Source of the DNA: Anaerolineae bacterium
GTDB taxonomy: Bacteria > Chloroflexota > Anaerolineae > UBA1429
Assembly (NCBI GenBank): GCA_016928125.1
Contig: JAFGLK010000105.1
Coordinates: 1 to 27,886 of the forward strand
Reading direction: 5' to 3'
Length of the DNA: 27,886 nucleotides
Shown here: one piece after another, positions 1 to 7,755 of the stretch
Position numbering within the stretch: position 1 is the first letter of the stretch
How the letters are laid out: every line of letters begins with the position of its first letter
Translations under genes and position numbers: made by a program
The notes under the pieces: model-generated
Seen by the model: the letters and a program-made list of their open reading frames with translations, nothing else
The model's database searches: none
What the model was told of the DNA's origin: nothing

Positions 1-1
1 C

Positions 2-445
2 GTACCTGAGCTGGCCCTCCGTTTCGTGCTCTCGAATCCCGATGTCTCGGTCGCCCTCTCCGGCATGAGTACAATGCGACACGTAGTTGAGAACGTAGCT
101 ACAGCGTCGGACGCTTCCAGTTTGAGCGATGACGAAAGGCAGGTCATCGAGCAGCACCTGGAGCGGCTCAAGCGCATGGCGGATCTCTATTGTTCTGGCT
201 GCAAATACTGCTTGCCCTGTCCGCAAGAGGTCAACATCCCGCGCGTGTTCCAAATCTATAACGAGGCGCGTGTATACGGCCTATGGGAACGCGCACGTCA
301 TGCGTATGCCAACTGGGGCGAGTCCTCGGGTGGGCGGGCCGATGCCTGCGTGCAATGCGGCCAGTGCGAGGAGAAATGCCCCCAACGGATTCCTATACGT
401 GAGCAACTCGCTGGAGCACACGCGGCACTGATCAGCGGGCGCTAG
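2..445 (+). CDS. 4Fe-4S aldo/keto reductase, C-terminal part (5' end outside window)
   Basis: The reading frame is open from the window's first bases, so the gene starts upstream and only about 147 C-terminal residues are seen. The first residues (ALRFVLSNPDVSVALSGM) match the end of an aldo/keto reductase barrel, where the cofactor-binding segment usually lies. They are followed by two cysteine clusters: CSGCKYCLPCP (Cx2Cx2Cx2CP) and CVQCGQCEEKCP (Cx2Cx2Cx3CP), a ferredoxin-like arrangement. This is the architecture of the predicted iron-sulfur aldo/keto reductases (COG1453 type), presumed cytoplasmic oxidoreductases whose substrates are mostly unknown. The gene ends about 85 bases before a 12-bp hairpin that separates it from the convergent HD-domain gene. 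Family assignment is firm; the substrate cannot be inferred. Confidence 0.9.
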   Translation, partial: VPELALRFVLSNPDVSVALSGMSTMRHVVENVATASDASSLSDDERQVIEQHLERLKRMADLYCSGCKYCLPCPQEVNIPRVFQIYNEARVYGLWERARHAYANWGESSGGRADACVQCGQCEEKCPQRIPIREQLAGAHAALISGR

Positions 446-530
446 ACGCCAACCGAAGGGCGGCAGTCAGAGAGGCAGAGGCCCGCACTCGATGTGTGTC
501 CGGGATCAAGGGCAGATATAGTTGCAGATG

Positions 531-564
531 AGCGCCCGGCTTCTGTCCTCCAAAGCCGGGCGCT
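531..564. terminator. Hairpin between convergent genes
   Basis: A perfect 12-bp inverted repeat (AGCGCCCGGCTT at 531-542, its complement at 553-564) encloses a 10-base loop. It lies between the end of the aldo/keto reductase gene and the end of the leftward HD-domain gene, so it could stop transcription from both sides. Neither side carries a clear run of U, so intrinsic termination is likely but not certain. Confidence 0.6.
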
Positions 565-578
565 TGCTATGGTGCGCA

Positions 579-1559
579 CTATTCCACGCCAGCCATCTCA
601 CGCCGCAGGCGCTTGAGGAGCTCTTTCGCGTCGGGGGAGACCTCGTCTGAGAGCCATCGCTCGGCCAGCCGCGCCGTCTCCTCGGCGATGCTCGGATCGT
701 CGCGGTTGTACATATAGTGCGTGACGATGTCCAGACATTGCCTGTGGCCGTTGGGCGAGAAGGTGTCGAGCTCGGAAGCCAGACAGCTGAAGGTGCCCTC
801 GAGTCGGCGCAGACGGATGGCGGCCAACTCGCGCCCGGCAGCCGTGGTGAGGCGCGGAATAAAGTCTTGGCGCTTGCCCGCGACCCAACGGGGCAAGTTC
901 TCGCCCACATAAGGCCCCAGGAAGCCGAGCGGCTCGTCGCGCAGCAGCGTTGCGATGGGCGGTGTGTCAGGTGGCTTGCGCTGGTCGAAAAAGTGGAGGT
1001 TGATGTAGATATTGCGCACAAACGCCGGCAGCCCGATATTGGCGTCGATTGTGTCGGCATCATACAGGCAGCGGCTTTCGACGGGCGCATCATTGCTCAC
1101 GCGCAGATGATCGCGGATGGTCTGGGCCACTCGGGCCACGGTCTCGGCATTCACGCCGCGTGCCGCCAAAAGGTGCTCGGCGATGACGGCGCCCGAGTCG
1201 TTGTGGAGCTGTCCAGCAAGGCCCAAACCGTCATAGAGGGCTGTCACAGCGTTGGTCCGTTGGGGCGGGCGCAGCCGATTGCGCCAGTAGCCGTTCTCAT
1301 CTACGGCGCGCTTGCCCTGCTCATCCACTTGATACTCGCCATCGTAGGGTTTGGTGATGTCATGCAGCAGGGCGGCCAGCTCAACCACGCCAAGGTCTCC
1401 TCCCTCGCGCTCGCACAGGGTGAGCGCCAGGCCCCTGACCCGTTGCACGTGATCGAAAGTATAGCGTCGCCAGTTAAAGGTCACCCAGCCCGGATCCCAC
1501 AGCTCGGCCGTCTCGCGCACGAGCTGCTCAAGTTCGGTCAGTAGCGCCTGATAGTCCAT
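579..1559 (-). CDS. HD-domain phosphohydrolase-like protein
   Basis: A 326-residue protein with an HD signature: H37 in TFDHVQRV, then the metal-binding pair H66-D67 in LAALLHDITKP. Further downstream come histidines in IAEHLLA and IRDHL and an Asp in YDADTIDANIG. This order (H, HD, H, H, D) fits metal-dependent HD phosphohydrolases acting on nucleotides or phosphoesters; the substrate is unknown. The ATG at 1559 was chosen because GGCGGGAAG lies just upstream and because HD homology begins soon after. The frame is open for 91 more codons upstream, but that extension overlaps the neighbouring DUF2254 gene and looks non-coding. It is the last gene of a leftward block and ends just before a hairpin. 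Confidence 0.85.
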   Translation of the reverse strand: MDYQALLTELEQLVRETAELWDPGWVTFNWRRYTFDHVQRVRGLALTLCEREGGDLGVVELAALLHDITKPYDGEYQVDEQGKRAVDENGYWRNRLRPPQRTNAVTALYDGLGLAGQLHNDSGAVIAEHLLAARGVNAETVARVAQTIRDHLRVSNDAPVESRCLYDADTIDANIGLPAFVRNIYINLHFFDQRKPPDTPPIATLLRDEPLGFLGPYVGENLPRWVAGKRQDFIPRLTTAAGRELAAIRLRRLEGTFSCLASELDTFSPNGHRQCLDIVTHYMYNRDDPSIAEETARLAERWLSDEVSPDAKELLKRLRREMAGVE

Positions 1560-1712
1560 GAATCTTCCCGCCTCATCCGTTGCCCCAGAGATCTCTTGAG
1601 ACCGCCCGCAGTAGGCTGCAACCCACATGTGCCTGCCGATCCAATTGGCTACGCTCAAACGACTGGTATGCTGCCGCCACAGATTCCCTCGGCATCTCAT
1701 TGCTGAAATATG

Positions 1713-1741
1713 ATTATGCCATAGATAGCACCAGGCCCCAA
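1713..1741 (-). promoter_or_regulatory. Possible promoter for the HD-domain gene
   Basis: On the minus strand, TTGGGG (1736-1741) is followed after 17 bases by CATAAT (1713-1718). A TGG just before the -10 box resembles an extended -10. Its position in the gap after the DUF2254 stop would give a leader of about 145 bases for the HD gene. The -35 box is poor. Confidence 0.35.
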
Positions 1742-1755
1742 TATCGACCGCCTCC

Positions 1756-3099
1756 TCAAGAGCGCGGCGGAGATCCCACATCGTGGGCCGCCTGCTGCAC
1801 GGCGAGAAAGCGCCTTTCGATATCCTTCTCATCGCAGGCTTCTAGGCCCGTTGCGAGCAGGCCGCGGTAGGCTGCTTCGGCCTGGATCAACAGAGCTTGA
1901 CGCTGCTCTTCCTTGCGCACATGGGATATCAGCACCGCCAGGGTCTCGAGCAATCGGTCGATCACGGCCACATTGCTCCGGGCCGCCTGACGAATCTGCC
2001 CAAAGGCAGTGTCCACGAGCCCGGCAAAGGTGACTGGCCGGGTGAACAGCCGCACGTAACCCGCCCGATCGTGATGGTAGGGCGAGGGCGTCTGCCTCTC
2101 TGACACCTGGAACAGGCCTGCTCCCAGCCAGTCGATACACGCCATGGCCGTGAACGGGTCGTTGATGCTGGGCGAGAGGGCGCGCAGCGCGATCTCCACC
2201 AGTTGGTTCAGCGCGAACTCCACCCCCTGCGTTGGCGTACGCTCGGGACCAAGAATAAAGTCGTCATTGACGTCACCGATCAGCCGCGGTGTCAGCCTAT
2301 CCGCCGGTGACACGTGGGCCAAAGCATGGCCCTCGATCACAAAGTCACCGGGCCGATGATGCAGACTCAATCGCAGGTCGTGATGCATGGCCAGCTGCAA
2401 CAAGTGTCCCGCATTGACGGCCTGCACATAACCGCTCTGTCGCGCTGGAATGGGGGCTGCGTCCAGCATCATCTGAGACAGAGTCGTGGCCACGCCACCG
2501 TCCTCAGCGGGCATGCTACGCTCGACTCGCTCGGGGAAAAACGCGTCAATCGCCGCCATCAGATCGTGACCGACGTCGGCGATGACCTTGCCTGCCTGGA
2601 TCGACTCGGAGATATGGTGGATGAAATAGATCAGGGCGCCCAGGCTGGCGATGGCGAGCAAGATGCCCATGGTGACCGAGAGGTGCGGCACAAAGGCCCC
2701 CTCATCGGCCCCTCGCACGGCTCGCAGGACGAGCAGGCAATAGAGAAAGGTGGCCACAAAGGTGCCCAATACAAGCTGGTTGCCGCGGTCGCGCATAAAG
2801 TTGCGCAGCAGGCGCGCACCAAAAGTCGAGGAGGCAAAAGAGAGCACCGCAATGGTGATAGAGAACACGGTGCCCGCCACACCGATCATCGAGCCCCCGA
2901 TGGTAGACAGGATGGCTCGGGCCCCATCCGGGCTGCCGCGGTAGAACCATGACAGAATGTAGACCGTGTCCCAGTCAGCATACCGATCCAACGCCACCAT
3001 GCCCAGCGAGAGCAAGGCGGTCATCACCGACAGCTCGAGCGGGAGAAACCAGAAGCTGTTCCTGAGCGTGCCCCAGGTGTGAGCTATCTTGACGCGCAT
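1756..3099 (-). CDS. DUF2254 family membrane protein
   Basis: A 447-residue protein with four hydrophobic segments in its first ~170 residues (LELSVMTALLSLGMVALD, then SMIGVAGTVFSITIAVLSF, FVATFLYCLLVL and MGILLAIASLGALIYFI). A long soluble domain follows, with the DUF2254-type stretch ALSPSINDPFTAMACIDWLG. The family is widespread and uncharacterised; it is an inner-membrane protein with a large cytoplasmic part. The ATG at 3099 has AGGTGGAG about 7 bases upstream. It lies 101 bases downstream of the ERCC4 nuclease gene on the same strand and could be co-transcribed with it. No function should be assigned beyond family. Confidence 0.88.
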   Translation of the reverse strand: MRVKIAHTWGTLRNSFWFLPLELSVMTALLSLGMVALDRYADWDTVYILSWFYRGSPDGARAILSTIGGSMIGVAGTVFSITIAVLSFASSTFGARLLRNFMRDRGNQLVLGTFVATFLYCLLVLRAVRGADEGAFVPHLSVTMGILLAIASLGALIYFIHHISESIQAGKVIADVGHDLMAAIDAFFPERVERSMPAEDGGVATTLSQMMLDAAPIPARQSGYVQAVNAGHLLQLAMHHDLRLSLHHRPGDFVIEGHALAHVSPADRLTPRLIGDVNDDFILGPERTPTQGVEFALNQLVEIALRALSPSINDPFTAMACIDWLGAGLFQVSERQTPSPYHHDRAGYVRLFTRPVTFAGLVDTAFGQIRQAARSNVAVIDRLLETLAVLISHVRKEEQRQALLIQAEAAYRGLLATGLEACDEKDIERRFLAVQQAAHDVGSPPRS

Positions 3100-3200
3100 C
3101 TTGTCTACTCCACCTCTTGCGAACCCATGTCACCTTTTCCTGAGGATAACCTGTACACAAGCCCGTCTGCAGTCGTGCCACTCATCCCTGGGGCTCAGAT

Positions 3201-3875
3201 CTACTGCTCCTCTTCAGGGGCATAACGCCTGGTGAGGAGCGCCCGAATACCCGCTGCCGTCTTGGGCCCGATCCCATGCACCTTGAGCAACTCATCTTCA
3301 CTGGCGGTGACAAGGGCCTCGAGCGTCTCAAAGCGCTCCAGCAGAAGGTGGGCCATCCGCGGACCGACGCCTGGCAGATTCTCCGCCAGGTAGCGCATCT
3401 GCAGGCTGGGGGACTCGCTGCGCCGCTTGGCGTGGTACGGGACCTCATAACCCAGGCCGTGCTGCGCATGACGCGCCATGGTCGCCAACAGGATGGCCGA
3501 GTCCTCGACGGATTCGCTGCGCAGCACCGAGACCCCCGCCAGAACGGCGAGGTAGGAGAGCGCGCCGCGAATGGCGTTGGGGTGCAGACGACTGACCCCG
3601 TAGAGGTCGGGCCCCTCGACGAGGTAGATCACGCGCTCAAAGGCGTAGCAGAGCTCTCTTGATTGGGTGAAAAGGCGCCGATCGAGGATCGAGGCGGCGA
3701 AATCGGGGGCCGACTTGCGCTCCACGGCCAGGTGCGCGCTGAGCAGATAGTCGGCGAACTCGAGTTGCTCGACTTCCAGCCTGACCCAATCGAACTGCTT
3801 GAGACGCTCCGGCACCCCACTCGCCAACTCGCGATGGTCGACGCGGATCACAGTGGGCTCGTGTCGAGCAGGCAT
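3201..3875 (-). CDS. ERCC4/XPF-type nuclease with C-terminal helix-hairpin-helix domain
   Basis: A 224-residue protein. The N-terminal ERCC4 nuclease domain shows VDHRE near residue 12, then FADY (residues 40-43) and ERKSAPD (residues 52-58), corresponding to the GD...ERKxxxD active site of XPF, Mus81 and archaeal Hef; the usual Gly before the first Asp is Ala here. Residues from about 163 form a tandem helix-hairpin-helix domain (NLPGVGPRMAHLLL and VHGIGPKTAAGIRAL) that binds structured DNA. The helicase of Hef is absent, so this is a stand-alone nuclease, probably acting on branched or flap DNA in repair. ATG 3875 follows AGGAG by 5 bases. A 17-bp palindrome lies 31 bases upstream of the start. 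Confidence 0.88.
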   Translation of the reverse strand: MPARHEPTVIRVDHRELASGVPERLKQFDWVRLEVEQLEFADYLLSAHLAVERKSAPDFAASILDRRLFTQSRELCYAFERVIYLVEGPDLYGVSRLHPNAIRGALSYLAVLAGVSVLRSESVEDSAILLATMARHAQHGLGYEVPYHAKRRSESPSLQMRYLAENLPGVGPRMAHLLLERFETLEALVTASEDELLKVHGIGPKTAAGIRALLTRRYAPEEEQ

Positions 3876-3905
3876 GGATCTCCTGGATCAGGTGCGACGG
3901 TGATA

Positions 3906-3922
3906 TGGCCAGATTCTGGCCA
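3906..3922. promoter_or_regulatory. 17-bp palindrome upstream of the ERCC4 nuclease gene (candidate operator)
   Basis: The sequence TGGCCAGA-T-TCTGGCCA is a perfect dyad with 8-bp arms and one central base. It lies 31 bases before the nuclease start codon, where a promoter or operator would sit, and is separate from the long hairpin further upstream. The arms would form only a strained hairpin with a one-base loop, so a protein binding site is more likely. The binding protein is unknown. Confidence 0.45.
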
Positions 3923-3944
3923 AGATGCCAGGGCGCAGGAATGC

Positions 3945-3980
3945 CCAGCTCGGCCTGAGCCAGAGCTCAGGCCGAGCTGG
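3945..3980 (-). terminator. 16-bp hairpin downstream of the ATPase/PGA-hydrolase-like pair
   Basis: A perfect 16-bp inverted repeat (CCAGCTCGGCCTGAGC at 3945-3960, complement at 3965-3980) with a 4-base loop begins 52 bases after the leftward PGA-hydrolase-like gene ends. It is very stable and well placed to end that transcript. There is no U tract after it on the minus strand, so it may act with a protein factor or as an mRNA 3'-end stabiliser. Confidence 0.6.
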
Positions 3981-4032
3981 AATCCACGCGCGTTTCCTGA
4001 GCAAGGCAAGTGCGTTTCACAGTGGCGTTAGC

Positions 4033-4749
4033 CTAGTGGTGATGATTGTCTTTGTCTCGGCGGAGCGAGGCAGGAAAGGAGCGGGTGGCCTTCTCGAAAC
4101 GCTCCATGGTGAGATCGAGGTCCGTCTGCACGACGGCGAGATAAGCCTCGAGCGCTCCACGCACCGCATTGACGAAATCCCCAAAACTCTGCGTCCAAAC
4201 CTCCGGCTCTTGCCACCCAAAGCCGGTCAGATCGCCCTGCACCATCTCACGCCTCAGCGCGTGGGGCAGTTCCAGATGGAGCCCGCCCAGGCGCGTGAGA
4301 TTGTAGAATCGTTGAGGATGGTGCGCCGCGCCGGGGGTGACCAGCGAGCCGCCCTCAAAACCGGCCTCGCCCAAGGCCTCACTCAGGATCGCCTTCAAGC
4401 GGCTGTTGCGCCCGCCCAAATGCACCACCAGGTCGTCCCCCGGCACCCCGTCGATGCTCAGCGCGGTATGGCTGCGCTCGAGCAAGCCACGCAGGCGCAT
4501 CTCATCAAAGCGCGCGATCGGAATGCGCATGGCCGCGTTGCCGAACGGGCGAAGACCCTGAAGATCATAGAGATTGTACTCCCCGCCCGCGACCGCCCCA
4601 GCCAGCTCACTCGTGAGCGGCTCGATGCCACCCCCGTGGATGGCAATGATCGAGATCTCGCTGCTGCGGTTTTCGATGTGCAGCCGGTAATCCTTGTCCT
4701 TGCGCAGATGCAGCACCAGCGCGCTGAAATCACGAAAAGAGCTGCTCAT
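4033..4749 (-). CDS. Poly-gamma-glutamate hydrolase-like protein (PF05908-type)
   Basis: A 238-residue protein carrying AIHGGGIEPLTSELA (residues 36-50), the hallmark of the phage/Bacillus poly-gamma-glutamate hydrolase family, where the His and Glu belong to a zinc-peptidase-like site. A second conserved region DDLVVHLGGRN lies near residue 106. These enzymes cleave gamma-glutamyl polymers; the bacterial members have no established role. No signal peptide is visible, so a cytoplasmic location is likely. ATG 4749 is preferred; a TTG at 4764 directly abutting the upstream stop is an alternative start in the same frame. The gene sits 15 bases behind the HerA/FtsK-like ATPase gene and is almost certainly co-transcribed. 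The C-terminus ends in three histidines. Confidence 0.8.
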   Translation of the reverse strand: MSSSFRDFSALVLHLRKDKDYRLHIENRSSEISIIAIHGGGIEPLTSELAGAVAGGEYNLYDLQGLRPFGNAAMRIPIARFDEMRLRGLLERSHTALSIDGVPGDDLVVHLGGRNSRLKAILSEALGEAGFEGGSLVTPGAAHHPQRFYNLTRLGGLHLELPHALRREMVQGDLTGFGWQEPEVWTQSFGDFVNAVRGALEAYLAVVQTDLDLTMERFEKATRSFPASLRRDKDNHHH

Positions 4750-4764
4750 CTCCCGCGCCCCCAA

Positions 4765-7350
4765 TCAGGCTTCCCCAGCCGCGGTGCAGGCGAGCACAAG
4801 CTCCTCGCGCGCGTTTCCGCGCCCATCGCGATAGACAAACAGCCAGTGAGGCACCCAGCAAAGCCCGAAGGCCTCTACGCGAATATCCGTCTTTTTCGGT
4901 CTCATCGGCTCCTGGACGATCTGCGTGGCCACATCGGCCCACTTGGCCCGCACCTCCTCCAAGGCCGCGTCGCGCTCTTTGAGCAGTTCGGCGATGTCCT
5001 CCTGGAGATCCTCAACCACCTCTTCCGACTCTTCGATGTCCGCCCGAGCCTGCTGCGTCATGCGCCGACGACGACTGGCCTGGGAGAGCGCCGATGAGCG
5101 TCGTCGGCCCAACACCATGCTCAGGATCGACTCGCCGGCAGACAAAAGCTCCTCGCGTTTGCGGCCCTCAAAGTCGATGCGATCGTCTTCCAACTCGCGC
5201 TCTTCCTTGTCCAGGCGGCCCTGGAGCCGATCGAGGTCGCGCGCGTACTTGTCGCCCGCTTTCTCGAGCTCGGCATCACGCTGTCGCCGGGCCTCCTCCT
5301 GCACCCGAGCGGCAAACTCGCGTTCTGTCTCGCCCACTTCGGAGCGCAGACCCAGCTCAGCGTGCGCCCACAGCGGCAGGCTGTGCTCGCGATAGATATA
5401 GTCGATCAACCCATCGCGGTATTGGGTGTATGCCGGGGTGGACGTCAGGCTGGCCGGCACGATGCCATAGAGCGCATCCGCCTGGGGTTGAGATTCCAGG
5501 TGCTGACGCTCCAGCCCGTGCATCAGGTGTCGTTCCCACTCGATGAAACCACTCGCATCAGAAAGCGGCACCAGATAGGTCAGCGACTCTTCCTTGCTGC
5601 GTGTGCGCTTGCTATCCGTGTAGAGCACGGAAGCGCGCCCGAGGAGATGAGGCACATAGGCCAGATAGCTTTGCTCAACCTCTCCACCCGCGCCCTGGCT
5701 GCGCACAAATTCACGCTCGGCTTGACGATCCGAGGTATCGATCGCTAGATAGTACTGGGATATCCGACCGTGCACGCGAGGCTGCAATCGGCTGTACCCC
5801 TCTGGAATCTCGGGCTTGGCCTGCTGAACCGACCTAGTCGTGGCGCGCGGCCTCTCGGCCTGCTCCATACGAGGCTCGCGAGCCGGCGGCACTTCGAACA
5901 GTGCCTCAGACGCCGCACCCCCATGCTCTGCCTTCACGGGGTCCATCAGTGCCCTGATCTGACGACGGGTCAGCGGCCCGCGCAGATAGCTGAGCGCCCA
6001 GCGCGTCTTGAACAGGATCGGCTGATCGGCATGCACGTTGTGCAGGATGAATACCCGAGAGTCGAGCGAGGAGATCAGCCGATCCAGATAGGACCGATCG
6101 AGCATGGTGCCCGCCTCGGAGATGACGCCCTCCAGGCCCTCCAACAGGCGCGCCTTGTCGCGGTCGGTCTGCAGCTTGCCGATGAACCAGGTGCCAGCGT
6201 TGGTCAGTCCCTTGTAGTCCAGGTCCACGGGGTTTTGTGTGGTCAGCACCAGGCCAATGCCAAAGGCGCGCGCGGTCTTGAGCAGCGAGAGCAAGGGTTG
6301 TTTGCTAGCCGGATTGGCCGGGTAGGGCGGAAAATATCCAAACACCTCGTCGAAATAGACCATGCAGCGCAGCGACGTGGTGCCCGAGAGCTGTCGCATC
6401 CAACCGAGCACCTGTTGCAGCAGCATGGTCACGAAAAAGATGCGCTCCGCGTCCTCCAGGTGGGCGATATAAAAGACCGACACCCGCGGCTTGCCCTCGG
6501 CCGTGTGCGTCAGCGCATTCATGTCCAAGGGGGCACCTTCGAGCCAATTCTGAAAGCTGGGCGAGGCCACCACCCGGTTGAGCGCCATAGCCAGAGCAAA
6601 GCGATCGCGCTCGGGATAGACGGTCTCCACGTCAAAAACACCCAGCTTTTGCACGGGCGGTCGCTGGATCGCCTCGATCAGAGTGGCCATGTCCAGATCC
6701 TGGCCGCGACGCCAGGCATGCTCAAAGATATGCGCCATCAGGATATGTTCACGGCTTTGGACCGGATCGGCCTGGATGCCTGCCAGTCCCAACAAGCCGG
6801 ACACCGTGCCGGCGATCATCTCGCGCAGGATCTCTTCGTCGTCATCCCACGATAGCGCGGGCGCCTGAAGGCTCTGCAACATGCTCACCTGCAGGCCGGC
6901 GTTGCTCCCAGGGGTGTAGATCGCGAACTCGGCCCGCTCCCTCATGCGACGAATGCGCTCGCCATCCTGGCCCCACTCACTCAGGCCATTGCGCCACAGA
7001 TCGGCCGTGCTGCGAGCATATTCGGGCACGGAGAGATTCTTGCGGCGCGCGTCATCCAGGTTCACCCAAGGCTCAAAGTCAGAGGCCAGCAGATCGGGAA
7101 AGGTAAGCAAAAGATTGGTCATGTCGCCCTTGGGATCGATCACGATGGCGGGGATCCCGTCGAGGGCGGCCTCCTCCAATAGGATGGTGCCCAAACCGGT
7201 TTTGCCACTCCCGGTCATGCCAATGCACACCGCGTGCGTGGTCAGATCGCGTGCGTCGTACATCAATGGCTCGTCGCCGGCCAGGTCACCGCTCGCCAGA
7301 TCGTATTCCTTGCCCAGGTAGAACGCAGCCTTACGCTCCATGTCTGCCAT
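4765..7350 (-). CDS. HerA/FtsK-like ATP-binding protein with C-terminal coiled coil
   Basis: An 861-residue P-loop ATPase. Walker A is GMTGSGKT (residues 44-51) and is followed by IVIDPKGDMTNL. Walker B is RCMVYFDE (327-334), and TTQNPVDLDYKGL (from 369) is the sensor region typical of HerA/VirB4/FtsK-type motors. Residues from roughly 690 to 805 are very rich in Glu, Arg and Lys with heptad-like spacing, a predicted coiled coil, followed by a short conserved tail. Members of this group form hexameric rings that translocate DNA or protein; the exact role of this long bacterial form is not established. ATG 7350 follows AAGGAAGAG; a GTG at 7371 is a weaker alternative start. The downstream partner is a PGA-hydrolase-like protein. 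Confidence 0.85.
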   Translation of the reverse strand: MADMERKAAFYLGKEYDLASGDLAGDEPLMYDARDLTTHAVCIGMTGSGKTGLGTILLEEAALDGIPAIVIDPKGDMTNLLLTFPDLLASDFEPWVNLDDARRKNLSVPEYARSTADLWRNGLSEWGQDGERIRRMRERAEFAIYTPGSNAGLQVSMLQSLQAPALSWDDDEEILREMIAGTVSGLLGLAGIQADPVQSREHILMAHIFEHAWRRGQDLDMATLIEAIQRPPVQKLGVFDVETVYPERDRFALAMALNRVVASPSFQNWLEGAPLDMNALTHTAEGKPRVSVFYIAHLEDAERIFFVTMLLQQVLGWMRQLSGTTSLRCMVYFDEVFGYFPPYPANPASKQPLLSLLKTARAFGIGLVLTTQNPVDLDYKGLTNAGTWFIGKLQTDRDKARLLEGLEGVISEAGTMLDRSYLDRLISSLDSRVFILHNVHADQPILFKTRWALSYLRGPLTRRQIRALMDPVKAEHGGAASEALFEVPPAREPRMEQAERPRATTRSVQQAKPEIPEGYSRLQPRVHGRISQYYLAIDTSDRQAEREFVRSQGAGGEVEQSYLAYVPHLLGRASVLYTDSKRTRSKEESLTYLVPLSDASGFIEWERHLMHGLERQHLESQPQADALYGIVPASLTSTPAYTQYRDGLIDYIYREHSLPLWAHAELGLRSEVGETEREFAARVQEEARRQRDAELEKAGDKYARDLDRLQGRLDKEERELEDDRIDFEGRKREELLSAGESILSMVLGRRRSSALSQASRRRRMTQQARADIEESEEVVEDLQEDIAELLKERDAALEEVRAKWADVATQIVQEPMRPKKTDIRVEAFGLCWVPHWLFVYRDGRGNAREELVLACTAAGEA

Positions 7351-7413
7351 GTTTCTCTTCCTTAGTATCACCCTATTGCAGGGGCACTCCCCGACGCCAT
7401 CCTGTCTGACACC

Positions 7414-7442
7414 ATTCTACCCCGTCGCTGCCTCCGGAGCAA
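7414..7442 (-). promoter_or_regulatory. Possible promoter for the ATPase gene
   Basis: On the minus strand, TTGCTC (7437-7442) and TAGAAT (7414-7419) are separated by 17 bases, about 64 bases ahead of the ATPase start. The -10 box is good and the -35 box is weak. Confidence 0.35.
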
Positions 7443-7650
7443 GAGCCGCGCTCACGCCGTTCATGGGTGGCCCCGACGGCACTTGGCATCCTCGCTCAAA
7501 GGCCAACCGGATAACCTGGACACCCGCCGTGCTCCTGATTCTGAACCATTGTACCGGCCTTGGTCAAGCTCAGAAACGCACCACCTCGCAGCCGGCCGGC
7601 TTCTGAGCCCGATCTGTCTACTGCCCTGTCGCCCCTGGCAAGCCCTACAT

Positions 7651-7680
7651 TTGACGTACATCGCCACGTCACACCATAAT
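7651..7680 (+). promoter_or_regulatory. Sigma70-type promoter for the enolase-superfamily gene
   Basis: TTGACG (7651-7656) and CATAAT (7675-7680), each 5 of 6 to consensus, are separated by 18 bases. The predicted leader is about 70 bases. The -35 box overlaps the left arm of the inverted repeat TGACGT (7652-7657) / ACGTCA (7666-7671). Confidence 0.6.
7652..7671. promoter_or_regulatory. Inverted repeat TGACGT-N8-ACGTCA over the promoter (candidate operator)
   Basis: Two perfect 6-base arms spaced by 8 bases cover the -35 box and the spacer of the enolase-superfamily promoter. The layout suits a repressor that blocks polymerase, for example a sugar-responsive one, but no regulator gene is visible nearby. 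Confidence 0.4.
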
Positions 7681-7755
7681 CGTCCAACGGCTTGGTCCCG
7701 ACGGCCGCGGCAGGCTGGCCCAGCCTATTGCACCGTTGATGTATAGGAGAACCTC

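Larger units (their letters stand above)
7351..7755. other. Divergent intergenic region between the ATPase and the enolase-superfamily gene
   Basis: About 400 bases with no credible gene. The left end serves the leftward ATPase gene and the right end carries a good rightward promoter with an inverted repeat. Between roughly 7450 and 7640 I see no repeat, RNA-like fold or conserved reading frame; short open frames there look like chance. Confidence 0.6.

Noticed and set aside
717..1544. A 275-codon plus-strand open frame opposite the HD-domain gene
   Set aside because: The HD signature is on the minus strand and the antisense product has no coherent domain.
3925..5097. A 390-codon plus-strand open frame antisense to the PGA-hydrolase-like and ATPase genes
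   Set aside because: Its translation shows no domain pattern, and the opposite strand has clear family motifs. Long antisense frames are common in GC-rich DNA.
5770..6855. A 361-codon plus-strand open frame inside the ATPase gene
   Set aside because: It is opposite the conserved ATPase core, is rich in His, Gln and Arg, and has no recognisable features.
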